This document shows, piece by piece, positions 16,834 to 24,955 of a stretch of DNA of 64,000 nt. The first letter of the stretch is position 1, and each line of letters starts with the position of its first letter. The translations under genes and the position numbers were made by a program. The notes beneath the pieces were generated by a model. It was given only the letters and a program-made list of their open reading frames with translations, searched no databases and had not been told where the DNA came from. Origin of the DNA: Lachnoclostridium sp. An131 (GTDB lineage Bacteria > Bacillota > Clostridia > Lachnospirales > Lachnospiraceae); the NCBI RefSeq assembly GCF_002160825.1, contig NZ_NFLI01000004.1, positions 62,001-126,000 on the forward strand. The letters are read 5' to 3'.

Positions 16834-18609
16834 TTATGCCCAAAGGGTCAAATGTTCGGCAACGGGGCCAAGCGCCAGCACTGGGAAGAAGGTCAACGCC
16901 GCAAAGATGTAAACGACAAACACCAAAATGACGGCAAAGCCCATGGTATCGGTATGAAGCGTACCTGCCGATTCACTGACAAACCGCTTTTTCATCAGAG
17001 ACCCCGCAATTGCAAACTGCAAGACGATCGAGAGATAACGGCCGAAGAACATGACAAGACCGGTGGTAATATTCCAGAACAACGTGTTGTCCGCCAGACC
17101 TTCAAAGCCAGAGCCGTTGTTGGCTGCCGAAGACGCGAATTCATAGAGCACCTGCGAAAGCCCATGGTAACCGGGGTTGGTGATACCAGCCAGACCGTCC
17201 GGCGTAGCTACCGCCAGCGCAGAGAACGTCAGGATCAGCAGCGGGTGAATGATGATGCAGAGGGCCGCCAGCTTCATCTCCCGGCCTTCGATTTTTTTGC
17301 CGAGATATTCCGGCGTGCGTCCGATCATCAAACCGCAGATAAAAACGGCCAGGATCGCATAAGTGATCATATTCATAAGACCAACGCCCTTGCCGCCGAA
17401 TACCACGTTGAGCATCATGTGGAGCAGGGGGATCATGCCGCCCAACGGCGTGAGCGTGTCGTGCATATTGTTGACCGTACCGGTCGTGAAAGACGTCGTT
17501 GTGGTTGTGAACATCGCGGATTGGGCGATACCAAACCGCACTTCCTTGCCTTCCATGCTGCCCATGGACTGTGCCAGCCCGACTTCTGCCAGCGCCGGGT
17601 TGCCCTGGCTTTCCGCCCAGAAGCAGACCCCTAGCCCAATCAGAAACAGGATTCCCATTGCCATGAAGATGCTTCGGCCTTCACGGCCAAAGATTCTTGC
17701 CGTCAGGCTTTCCCGACCTTCGATTTGGGGGATTGCAGCGGCTGCACCATCTGTGACAACCGCAGCCGCCAGATCCCGTTTGCGGTCCCGAATCATCTTG
17801 CCAAAGGTGATCACACAGGCTCCGGGAAGGAGCATCATGGAATACAGCTCAATCAAGTTGGAGATGATGGTCGGGTTTTCAATCGGCGTGGCCGAGTTCG
17901 CGCCCAAAAATCCGCCGCCGTTTGTGCCGAGATGCTTGATAATTTCCAGCGCCGCCACAGGCCCCATGGCGATCACCTGTTTTGCGCCTTCAATGGTATC
18001 CACCACCACATTCCCAGAAAAATTCTGCGGCACGCCCTGCCATACCAGCAGCAGGCCGCCGATAATGGAGAACGGAAGCAACACGCGGATCGTGATGCGA
18101 ACCAGATCGACAAAGAAGTTTCCGACGTTATCCTTCGTCCTGCCTGCCAGGCCGCGGATGAATGCGATGCAGGCAGCGTAACCGCTGGCGGCGGATACAA
18201 ACATCATGAATGTGATGACCAGCATCTGCGACAGATAGGACAGCCCCGACTCGCCGGAATAATGCTGCAAATTGGTATTGGTCATAAAGCTAATGATGGT
18301 GTTAAAGGAAAGGGATTCCTCCATCGCTCCGATCCCATTGGGATTGAACAGGCCAATACTCTGAATTCTCAGGATTATGTATCCCAGCAGAATCATAATC
18401 CCATTGGTTATCACCAGAGAAACGGCATATTTCTTCCAGTTCATTCCATTTTTGGGATTGACGCCGCAGACTTTATAAATAGCGCCGTCCACCCGGTTGA
18501 ATACCGGATCGGCAAAGGTATGTTTTCCGGCGGCAATATGATACACGTAAACTCCTGCCGGGATGACCAGAATCAAATAGATGAGAATGGTCAAGGCAAT
18601 TTGTAACAT
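16834..18609 (-). CDS. kdpA: Potassium-transporting ATPase subunit A
   Basis: K+-selective channel-like subunit of KdpFABC. 591 residues, about ten transmembrane helices. Conserved family stretches are present: YHIAAGKHTFADPVFNRVDG near the start, the SFMTNTNLQHYSGE pore region, LGTNGGGFLGANSATPIENP, and TTTTSFTTGTVNNMHDTLTP. ATG 18609 follows CAGGAGG at ideal spacing. It is the first large gene of the pump operon, after two tiny membrane proteins. Confidence 0.98.
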   Translation of the reverse strand: MLQIALTILIYLILVIPAGVYVYHIAAGKHTFADPVFNRVDGAIYKVCGVNPKNGMNWKKYAVSLVITNGIMILLGYIILRIQSIGLFNPNGIGAMEESLSFNTIISFMTNTNLQHYSGESGLSYLSQMLVITFMMFVSAASGYAACIAFIRGLAGRTKDNVGNFFVDLVRITIRVLLPFSIIGGLLLVWQGVPQNFSGNVVVDTIEGAKQVIAMGPVAALEIIKHLGTNGGGFLGANSATPIENPTIISNLIELYSMMLLPGACVITFGKMIRDRKRDLAAAVVTDGAAAAIPQIEGRESLTARIFGREGRSIFMAMGILFLIGLGVCFWAESQGNPALAEVGLAQSMGSMEGKEVRFGIAQSAMFTTTTTSFTTGTVNNMHDTLTPLGGMIPLLHMMLNVVFGGKGVGLMNMITYAILAVFICGLMIGRTPEYLGKKIEGREMKLAALCIIIHPLLILTFSALAVATPDGLAGITNPGYHGLSQVLYEFASSAANNGSGFEGLADNTLFWNITTGLVMFFGRYLSIVLQFAIAGSLMKKRFVSESAGTLHTDTMGFAVILVFVVYIFAALTFFPVLALGPVAEHLTLWA

Positions 18610-18630
18610 CTGATTTTCCTCCTGTTGGAC

Positions 18631-18708
18631 TTAGAATTTTTCCGGGTGAAGAAGTGCATAGACCAAATAAACACCCAGCAGTAAAATGATGATTCCTAAA
18701 ACAATCAT
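18631..18708 (-). CDS. kdpF: KdpF-like small membrane subunit (25 residues)
   Basis: A 25-residue peptide, MIVLGIIILLLGVYLVYALL followed by HPEKF, is one transmembrane helix matching KdpF in size, position and the L(I)HPEKF ending. KdpF stabilises the KdpABC complex. It starts at ATG 18708 with AGGAGGGAA upstream and ends 21 nt before kdpA. Confidence 0.9.
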   Translation of the reverse strand: MIVLGIIILLLGVYLVYALLHPEKF

Positions 18709-18719
18709 GATTTCCCTCC

Positions 18720-18818
18720 TTACTCGCTTTTATCCACCTGCTTCTGGCACCAGCCGATCAGCAGGATAATGGAACCGATACAGCCTGCCAACACTGCAAG
18801 CATGATACAATCCATCAT
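18720..18818 (-). CDS. Small membrane protein (32 residues) heading the kdpFABC operon
   Basis: Predicted peptide of 32 residues with one hydrophobic helix (IMLAVLAGCIGSIILLIGW) and a hydrophilic tail CQKQVDKSE. ATG 18818 has a strong GGAGGGGA ribosome site, and the stop lies 11 nt before the kdpF start. It is not KdpF itself (no HPEKF ending) and I do not recognise a named family. Its coupled position suggests an extra small regulatory or structural subunit of the pump. Confidence 0.7.
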   Translation of the reverse strand: MMDCIMLAVLAGCIGSIILLIGWCQKQVDKSE

Positions 18819-18923
18819 AAAGGTCCCCTCCTCTCCGCTTTTCTGGAGAGAATCTTACCATATAAACCGTGAAGGTGCTCTTAACATTTCCGGGCAAGGA
18901 TTAAAAGCATATAAAGGCCCACC

Positions 18924-18956
18924 AAAACAAAAAGCCGCCCGCAAAAGCGGACGGCT
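18924..18956 (-). terminator. Terminator after kdpE
   Basis: A ten-base stem AGCCGTCCGC/GCGGGCGGCT (one G-U pair) with a TTTT loop is followed by TTTTTG on the minus strand, 15 nt after kdpE. It separates kdpDE from the pump genes. The pump operon promoter must therefore lie in 18819-18923, where TATATGGTAAGAT-like AT-rich sequence is seen but no clear hexamer pair. Confidence 0.85.
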
Positions 18957-18970
18957 CTGAAACGCAGAGT

Positions 18971-19669
18971 CTATTGACGGATCATCCTGTACCCAACGCC
19001 AATGTGGGTCTGAATATACCTGGGGGCAGATGGGTCACGTTCAATCTTTTTGCGCAGGGTGGCCATAAAAACGCGCAGGGAAGGGATATCGGCGGCAAGG
19101 GCAGTTCCCCACACCTCTTTCAGAATGTAGTTGTGCGTCAGTACCTTTCCCGTGTTTTTTGCAAGTACGCACAGGAGTTTGTACTCGATGGAGGTGAGGT
19201 GGATTTCTTTTCCCCCCATATAAGCGCATCCCGCCGCATAATCAATCCTTAATTCCCCGTTCTGATACAGGGAGGACTGGGCCGGCCCGGCAGTCTGGTC
19301 GGTTCGGATGCGGCGCAGGGCCACGCGAAGCCTGGCCAGAAATTCATCAATGCTGAATGGCTTTGTCAGGTAGTCGTCTGCTCCAGCGTCCAATGCCTCC
19401 ACCTTGTCCTGATCTTCGCTCCGTGCGCTTACAATAATAATGGGCACGCTGCTCCATCCGCGCACCTTGCGGATAATCTCCACACCGTCCATATCGGGCA
19501 GCCCCAGATCCAGAATGATAACATCGGGGTTATAGGAGACGGCGTCCAGGAGCGCGCCTGCGCCGTTTTTGGCGGTGTGGTACTGGTATTCCTGTGTATC
19601 CAGCGTGGTTCGGATTAAATTGGTGATGGCAGGGTCGTCCTCTACCACAAGAATTTTGGGCTTATACAT
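18971..19669 (-). CDS. kdpE: KdpE-type response regulator (OmpR/PhoB class)
   Basis: 232-residue DNA-binding response regulator of the kdp operon. The receiver domain has the acidic pair ED-D at residues 10-12, the phosphoacceptor Asp54 (VIILDLGLPDMDG) and the conserved Lys in DYLTKPF. The C-terminal winged helix (about 130-232) has HLTSIEYKLLCVLAKNTGKVLTH-like and RVFMATLRKKIE segments. Its start overlaps the kdpD stop by 8 nt. It is expected to activate kdpFABC when potassium is low. Confidence 0.95.
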   Translation of the reverse strand: MYKPKILVVEDDPAITNLIRTTLDTQEYQYHTAKNGAGALLDAVSYNPDVIILDLGLPDMDGVEIIRKVRGWSSVPIIIVSARSEDQDKVEALDAGADDYLTKPFSIDEFLARLRVALRRIRTDQTAGPAQSSLYQNGELRIDYAAGCAYMGGKEIHLTSIEYKLLCVLAKNTGKVLTHNYILKEVWGTALAADIPSLRVFMATLRKKIERDPSAPRYIQTHIGVGYRMIRQ

Positions 19670-22343
19670 TTTGAATTTTCACCTCCTCCAAGGGCAGTGT
19701 AAAAGAGAACACTGAGCCATGGGGCTGGTTGTCATGAACGGTAATAGACCCGCTGTGCGCCTCTACAATGGATTTGCACAGGCTTAAACCCAGTCCAAGG
19801 CCCCGGCGGCTGTCCGCCCCGGCGCTGCCGGTGTTCACTGTATAGAACATATCAAACAGCCGTTGTTTGGCTTCGTCGGATATGCCCGGGCCGTTGTCAG
19901 CAATTTCGATGCGGACCATGCTGTTTTCCTTTTTTGCCGACAGGCAGATATCCGAACCTTCAGGCGTATACTTGACGGCGTTGTTCACGATATTGATAAT
20001 GACCTGTACGATCAGGCGGGCGTCCATATTGGCCATCAGCATATCGTCCTCAAGTTCTACGCGAATCTCGTGTTCCGCAGCCCTGCGATCCACATGGGAA
20101 AGCGCTTCATGGAAAATGTCGCCAATCATCTCTGCGTCCCGCCGCAACGGCAGGGTCCCGTTTTCGATTCGGGTGATGGAAAGCAGATTCTCCGTCAGAT
20201 TGACCAGCCACATGGAATCGTCATAGATGGAACGGTACATTTCCTGTTTTCTATTTTCATTCAGAGAAACGCTTTTTTCCATCAGCATACCGGCGTTGCC
20301 GCTGATGGCGGTCAGCGGTGTGCGCAGATCGTGGGAAATGGCCCGCAGCAGGTTGGCCCGCAGCTGTTCACGCTGGGTTTCCATCTCGGCGGCCTGCTTT
20401 TCAGCGCGCAGTTTGCGGCGCTCCAAAATCAGGCCGCATTCGTCCAGCATGGCGATCATCAGGTTTTTTTCAAAAGTATCCAACGGCGGATAAAACTTGG
20501 ATGGTATGCCGACCACCGCCATGACCTCCTGATTGCCCCGGACGGACAGATACAGATTTTGCGCATGAGAAAGGGTGCTGGTCGTAGCGCCCGCGTGCTT
20601 ATCGTTTTTGGCGACCCATTCCGCCACCCCAAGCTCTTCGGCAGTCAGCCTGCCCATGGTCTGTTCTGATTCAGAGGCTGGGACCGCATGAAATCGGAGC
20701 TGTCTATCCTTTTCCAGCAGTGCATACAACACTGGACGTCCCAGAAGAGATTGGAGCTGCTGCGCGGCAATCCGGATGATTTCCTGTTCGCTTTGGCCCT
20801 GCTGCATTTTTTGATTGCTGCTCATCAGGAGTTCCATATAATAGGCCCGTTGAGCAGATTGCCGCCCCTGCCTTTTCACGCGGGTAGCCAGAGAGCAGGA
20901 AAGACAACTTGCCAGCATCATCACTAGAAAGGTGATCGGGTAGTTCGGGTCGAGCGCTGTCAGGGAAAAACGCGGAATTGTAAAGAAAAAGTTAAAGGAG
21001 ACTACGCTTAGTAGTGAAACCAAAACCCCGTAGAAATACCCGTTCGTCCAAACCGCTGTGAGCAGAACCCCCAATAGGTAGACAATGATGATGTTCGCTT
21101 CACGCAGGCCGAGTTCATAAAACAAAAAACTGATCCCCGTAGCGGCAAGGGTGAGCAGGAGGGATTTCCCTAAATCCTTCCAATCAAATTTCTGTTCCGG
21201 TTTGCGAAGCAGTGCCCTTTTTTTCTTATATAGAGGTTGGACATCCGGAATGATATAGACGTCCACATCCTCCATCCTGCTGGTAAGCCGGTCCACCAGC
21301 GGCTTGCTTTTCATAAAAAGGGATGCAGAGTGGTTTGTGCGCCCCAGCACGATTTTTGTGACGCCGCTTACCTTGGCATATTCGGCGATTTGCACAGCCG
21401 GGTCGTCCCCATACACGGTGGCGATCCGCGCTCCCAACTGTTCAGCCAGACGCATATTGTCCCGCAGGCGTTTCAGGTTTTCGCCCTTCAGATCCCTGGT
21501 CTCGGGAGTTTCTACAAACAGCGCCGTGAATCCGCTGTGAAAGGCCTCAGCCATGCGGGCTGCCGTGCGGATCACCTTTGCGTTGGATGGCGCACTGGAA
21601 AGGCAGGTGAGAATGTGTTCCCCGGCTTTGGCGGCAGTCTCATTTTCCGCTTTCTGGGCTTTTTTGCTTAGTTGGTCAGCGGTGCGGCGCAGCGCAATTT
21701 CACGAAGGGCCGCCAGATTATCCCTTGTGAAGAAGTGATTCAAGGCACGGGAAGCCTGCTGCTTTTGGTAGACTTTTCCGGATTGCAGCCGCAGGATCAA
21801 GTCGTCCGGCTCGATATCCACTAATTCTACCTGGTCGGCGGAGTCAAAAATCGAATCAGGGATACGCTCGCTGACGGCAATATGAGTGATGGAGGCCACC
21901 AGATCATTCAGGGATTCCAGATGCTGAACATTAACGGTGGTGTACACACTGATACCGGCTCGCAGCAGTTCCTCCACATCCTGATATCGTTTTGAATGGC
22001 GGCACCCGGCAGCATTGCTATGGGCAAGCTCATCTACCAGCAGGATATTGGGGCGGCGCTGTAAGGCGGCATCCAAATCCAGCTCCTTGAGGGAGATTCC
22101 CTTATATTCAACTATTTTTTCGGGCAGCTGTTCTAGCCCTTCCAGCAATGCCAATGTATCGGGGCGGGTGTGACGTTCAATGTAGCCCACAACAACGTCT
22201 ATCCCTCTGTTTTGAGCCTGGTGAGCGGCCTCCAGCATAGCATAAGTCTTGCCGACACCCGCAGCATATCCAAAAAAGATTTTTAAATGTCCTTTTTGAA
22301 AAGCTCCTGGGCGGTATTGATTTTGCGCCTGATAATTTTCCAA
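19662..22343 (-). CDS. kdpD: KdpD sensor histidine kinase
   Basis: 893-residue K+/turgor sensor, the usual KdpD length. The N-terminal KdpD domain has Walker A GYAAGVGKTYAML and DELAHSNAAG (residues about 20-220), then a Usp-like domain (about 245-370), four transmembrane segments of the DUF4118 type (about 395-490), a GAF-like region, a HisKA box with the phosphoacceptor His in RAISHDLRTPLTAISGN, and the catalytic boxes NIVNNAVKYTPEG and ADNGPGISD. The start is TTG 22343 after GGGGAGAG; the nearby ATG is out of frame. The promoter lies within about 55-90 nt of the start, so the gene begins close to the right edge of the element. Confidence 0.96.
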   Translation of the reverse strand: MENYQAQNQYRPGAFQKGHLKIFFGYAAGVGKTYAMLEAAHQAQNRGIDVVVGYIERHTRPDTLALLEGLEQLPEKIVEYKGISLKELDLDAALQRRPNILLVDELAHSNAAGCRHSKRYQDVEELLRAGISVYTTVNVQHLESLNDLVASITHIAVSERIPDSIFDSADQVELVDIEPDDLILRLQSGKVYQKQQASRALNHFFTRDNLAALREIALRRTADQLSKKAQKAENETAAKAGEHILTCLSSAPSNAKVIRTAARMAEAFHSGFTALFVETPETRDLKGENLKRLRDNMRLAEQLGARIATVYGDDPAVQIAEYAKVSGVTKIVLGRTNHSASLFMKSKPLVDRLTSRMEDVDVYIIPDVQPLYKKKRALLRKPEQKFDWKDLGKSLLLTLAATGISFLFYELGLREANIIIVYLLGVLLTAVWTNGYFYGVLVSLLSVVSFNFFFTIPRFSLTALDPNYPITFLVMMLASCLSCSLATRVKRQGRQSAQRAYYMELLMSSNQKMQQGQSEQEIIRIAAQQLQSLLGRPVLYALLEKDRQLRFHAVPASESEQTMGRLTAEELGVAEWVAKNDKHAGATTSTLSHAQNLYLSVRGNQEVMAVVGIPSKFYPPLDTFEKNLMIAMLDECGLILERRKLRAEKQAAEMETQREQLRANLLRAISHDLRTPLTAISGNAGMLMEKSVSLNENRKQEMYRSIYDDSMWLVNLTENLLSITRIENGTLPLRRDAEMIGDIFHEALSHVDRRAAEHEIRVELEDDMLMANMDARLIVQVIINIVNNAVKYTPEGSDICLSAKKENSMVRIEIADNGPGISDEAKQRLFDMFYTVNTGSAGADSRRGLGLGLSLCKSIVEAHSGSITVHDNQPHGSVFSFTLPLEEVKIQNV

Positions 22344-22393
22344 CCCTGCATCTCTCCCCGCCTGTTACAATAAATTTGTCCTCTAGGTAATTT

Positions 22394-22433
22394 ATTATAG
22401 CATAAGAGACCTTGTTATGCCATAAAGATGGCA
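22394..22433 (-). promoter_or_regulatory. kdpDE promoter with palindromic site
   Basis: On the minus strand, extended -10 TGCTATAAT (hexamer 22399-22394) has no good -35. The palindrome TGCCAT-AAAG-ATGGCA at 22418-22433 overlaps the place where a -35 would be, suggesting activator dependence, perhaps on KdpE. Confidence 0.5.
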
Positions 22434-22442
22434 AGACTGACA

Positions 22443-23060
22443 TTAAGACGAAATTAAGATACCCATGGGACATGAGGTGTAATTTACCCTTGACAAATCT
22501 CTTTCCAAAAGGGCGTGTTCCTCGAATCCCTGCTGTTCCTCCAGCTGAAAATAAATCCTGGGCAGCTGATACCCCTCCCCGGACATGGTCTCATATTCGC
22601 AGAGCGTGATCACATCCTGCAGACCATCGTCATTATAGTCCCGAAACGCGACCGCAGACACTGCGAGGAACAGATCCGAAATCCCGTGCTCTTCATTCCA
22701 GCCCGGAAATTCATACAGTGCCGCTCCGTCTCTCATAAGATAAAATCTCACATCCGGATTCCGTCCGTCTGCCGCAAAGGAATGGTTCTCAGGCGCAAAG
22801 CTTGCAAACGTTACAGTTCCCCATCCGTCCAGCTCTACTTCGAAGGTCTGCTCCGGCACAGGGATGCCTGATACCTCCAGTCCCGGCATATCGTTTTCCG
22901 CAGCTTCCCCATCCCCGGCGTCTGTGTTCTCCGGCGCTGCTGATTCTGTTTCCCCACTGCTGTCCGTGCCATCCTTCATGCTGCTTCCGCACCCGGATGC
23001 CGCAAACGCCAATGCTGATACCAGAATCATTGCCCACGGCGCTACTCTCTTCCACACCAT
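22443..23060 (-). pseudogene. Lipoprotein gene, 5' half, interrupted by the element
   Basis: The remaining frame of 205 codons starts at ATG 23060 (AGGTGG ribosome site) with signal peptide WKRVAPWAMILVSALAFAASGC, the cysteine being a lipobox site, and a Ser/Glu/Asp-rich linker. A beta-rich domain with a calcium-loop-like RDYNDDGLQDVITL follows. Native sequence appears to end at codon 185 (HALL, minus-strand TTG at 22508-22506); the last 20 codons derive from the element. The 3' half is at 8174-8636. Function unknown: a surface lipoprotein family with FG-GAP-like loops. Confidence 0.72.
22474..22498 (-). repeat. Terminal inverted repeat, right copy
   Basis: Read on the minus strand this 25-bp stretch begins ATTTGTCAAGGG and ends AAATTACACCTC. 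It matches the left copy at 8646-8670 in 20 of 25 positions and lies 7 nt inside the inferred right boundary. Confidence 0.7.
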
Positions 23061-23085
23061 AGAATCAATCCACCTATTCCAGGCC

Positions 23086-23646
23086 TTATTCCAGATTCGC
23101 GTGAAGCGCAAACATCTCTTCCTCGGTCCTTCCAAGGCGCTTCATCAGGATAATCACAACCGTATCGCAGATAAGCCACAGCATCTGCTCAAAGGCATTT
23201 CCCATAGGCTGAACGGAAACTGCCGTGTCAGCAAGCTCGCTTTTGGGCGTGGAGCCCGGCACGGCAATCACCGCGTCCGCAAGGCTTCCTATGGAGGCCT
23301 GGGGGAAAATCGTGATTGTCGCCAGGGAGGCTCCCTGCTTCTTTGCCTTCTGCGCCATGACCTTCAGGCTTCCCGTCTCGCCGGAGCCCGAGGCGATCAC
23401 CAGAAGATCCCCTTCCTGAATCGACGGCGTCGTAGGCTCACCCACAAAATATACGGTAAGCCCCAGATGCATCAGCCGGTTGGAAAAGGCTCTTGCCACA
23501 AAGCCTGAACGTCCGGCTCCTGCCACAAACACCCGCTTTGCCTTCTGTATCTGATCTGCAAATCCTTCCAGCTCCTCCTGGCGGATCTGCTCTGCGTTAC
23601 GCGTCAATTCTCCCAGAATCTGTTTCAAAAGCACTGCCTCTGCCAT
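23086..23646 (-). CDS. hxlB: 6-phospho-3-hexuloisomerase
   Basis: Interconverts D-arabino-3-hexulose 6-phosphate and fructose 6-phosphate (ribulose monophosphate pathway). 186 residues with a single SIS domain. The canonical motifs are FVAGAGRSGFVARAFSNRLMH, VGEPTTPSI and IASGSGETGSLKVMAQKAK, and the late GNAFEQMLWLICD. The start codon shares a base with the hxlA stop at 23646, so the two are coupled. Last gene of the LacI-type sugar operon and the best match of its three SIS proteins to true hexuloisomerase. Confidence 0.9.
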   Translation of the reverse strand: MAEAVLLKQILGELTRNAEQIRQEELEGFADQIQKAKRVFVAGAGRSGFVARAFSNRLMHLGLTVYFVGEPTTPSIQEGDLLVIASGSGETGSLKVMAQKAKKQGASLATITIFPQASIGSLADAVIAVPGSTPKSELADTAVSVQPMGNAFEQMLWLICDTVVIILMKRLGRTEEEMFALHANLE

Positions 23647-24293
23647 TACTCTCTGCCCTCCATACTTCTGTTCATGCTTTCCTTGATCTGTCTCGCCGCT
23701 TCCTTCGGGTCCTCCGCATGGGCAATCCCGCTTCCAACAATCAGGACCTCCGGCTTCAGCGCAGCGTATTCCGGCACTGTCTCCGGCTTGATTCCTCCTG
23801 CTACGGAGATCTTCGCGCTCCTGCAGTGCTCTGCCATGACCCGCAGATCGTCAATCGGCTTGCGGCCGGCTGCCTGCTGGTCTGTTCCCACGTGCACAGC
23901 AAGGCCGTGAGCGCCAAGCTCCTCCAGCTCCCGGATTCGCTTCGGGAGATCCGGAACGCAGATCATATCCACAACAATCTCTTTGCCATACTGTTCTGCC
24001 GCTTCGATGCAGCCTTTAATTGTCAGGTTATCTGTGACGCCCAGCACCGTGACGTAATCCGCTCCCACCTTCAGGGCTTCCTCCGCCTCATAATATCCGG
24101 CGTCCATGATCTTCATGTCCGCAAGGACTTCCTTGTCCGGAAATCTCTTCTTAAAGATCTCAACCGCCTTCATCCCCTCCTGGTAGACGAAGGGCGTGCC
24201 TATCTCAATAATATCGATATACTCCCGCACGCTTTCTGTCAGCGCGAGAGCCTCCTCCATGTTTAAATCATCCAGTGCCAGCTGCAGCTTCAT
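23646..24293 (-). CDS. hxlA: 3-hexulose-6-phosphate synthase
   Basis: Aldolase joining formaldehyde and ribulose 5-phosphate to 3-hexulose 6-phosphate, or the reverse. 215 residues of the OMP-decarboxylase fold. It shows LQLALDDLNMEEAL at the start, EIGTPFVYQEG, the catalytic LADMKIMDAG, VTVLGVTDNLTIKG and the diagnostic AVHVGTDQQAAG, then VAGGIKPETV and the phosphate loop IVGSGIAHAEDP. The start at 24293 follows AAAGGAGAC; the longer frame adds a basic non-family tail. It may fix formaldehyde or cleave a hexulose phosphate to give pentose phosphate for RpiB. Confidence 0.92.
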   Translation of the reverse strand: MKLQLALDDLNMEEALALTESVREYIDIIEIGTPFVYQEGMKAVEIFKKRFPDKEVLADMKIMDAGYYEAEEALKVGADYVTVLGVTDNLTIKGCIEAAEQYGKEIVVDMICVPDLPKRIRELEELGAHGLAVHVGTDQQAAGRKPIDDLRVMAEHCRSAKISVAGGIKPETVPEYAALKPEVLIVGSGIAHAEDPKEAARQIKESMNRSMEGRE

Positions 24294-24388
24294 CTTTCCC
24301 GTCTCCTTTCTGTTCCCAGAACATCCGCCTGGTCTCCTTCTCCTTTTCTGCTTTCCCGTCGTTCCTGTGCTTTTGTCTCTTCTTTTTG

Positions 24389-24955
24389 TCACTCCAGGTT
24401 GGCGTGGTACTGCCACAGCTCCTCTATCCGGATACCCCGGTCCTTTACAAGCATCAGCGCAGTCACATCGCCAAAGAGCAGAAGCGCCTGTTCAAAAAGC
24501 GAGGTCATCGGCTGCTGGGAGTGAATCTCATCCGCCTTTTTGGCGCGGCTCTCCACCGGAATCCGCACAAAGACGTCATCAATCTCCTTCATCTGGCTGT
24601 CAGGATTGCTGCCGATATGTACGATTTTCGCCCCAACCGCCTTAGCCTTCTTCGCAATGCCGGACGGATACAGGGTCTCTCCGCTGCCGGATCCCACGAT
24701 CAGAACGTCCTGATCGGTGATCGCCGGCTCGGTAATCTGTCCCACTACAACGGTCTGAATGCCTAGATGCCCATAGCGCTTCGCTATCGCCTCCAGGGAA
24801 AGCAGCACGCGTCCGACTCCCACGAAAAATACTCTTTTGGCTCCGAGAACAGCATCCAGATATCTCTGTACAGCCTCCGGATCCACTGCTTTCAACGCCT
24901 GGCTGCATTCCTCGAGCACGATCTGCGCCGTCTCAAGATACAGTTCCTTATTCAA
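24389..24955 (-). CDS. SIS-domain sugar-phosphate isomerase (HxlB-like, divergent)
   Basis: 188 residues with a SIS domain: AKRVFFVGVGRVLLSLEAIAKRY, QITEPAITDQDVLIVGSGSGETLYP and TSLFEQALLLFGDVTALM. The GxGR and GSGSGET phosphate-binding loops are kept, but the hexuloisomerase block RAFxxRLMHLG is changed to EAIAKRYGHLG, so it probably acts on a different phosphosugar. Its start overlaps the ribokinase stop by 8 nt. Both are in the same minus-strand operon, ahead of hxlA. Confidence 0.8.
   Translation of the reverse strand: MNKELYLETAQIVLEECSQALKAVDPEAVQRYLDAVLGAKRVFFVGVGRVLLSLEAIAKRYGHLGIQTVVVGQITEPAITDQDVLIVGSGSGETLYPSGIAKKAKAVGAKIVHIGSNPDSQMKEIDDVFVRIPVESRAKKADEIHSQQPMTSLFEQALLLFGDVTALMLVKDRGIRIEELWQYHANLE

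Larger units (their letters stand above)
8637..22507. mobile_element. Putative integrated mobilizable element carrying kdp genes (about 13.9 kb)
   Basis: Evidence for one insertion: the lipoprotein gene at 22506-23060 and the fragment at 8174-8636, both minus strand, join in frame across a shared TG dinucleotide (plus strand CA at 8637-8638 and 22506-22507). Imperfect terminal inverted repeats of 25 bp (20 matches) lie just inside both ends (8646-8670 and 22474-22498). The cargo includes tnpV, a truncated MobA/MobL relaxase and accessory genes found on Tn4451-type elements. A two-base overlap fits a serine recombinase such as TnpX, but no recombinase gene is present, so the element looks immobilised or dependent on a helper. 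The kdp system is the main passenger. Confidence 0.75.

Noticed and set aside
22504-22507. GA as the crossover dinucleotide, as in Tn4451
   Set aside because: Using GA as the shared core would put the joined lipoprotein out of frame by one base; TG restores the frame. GA remains possible if the original gene was already broken.
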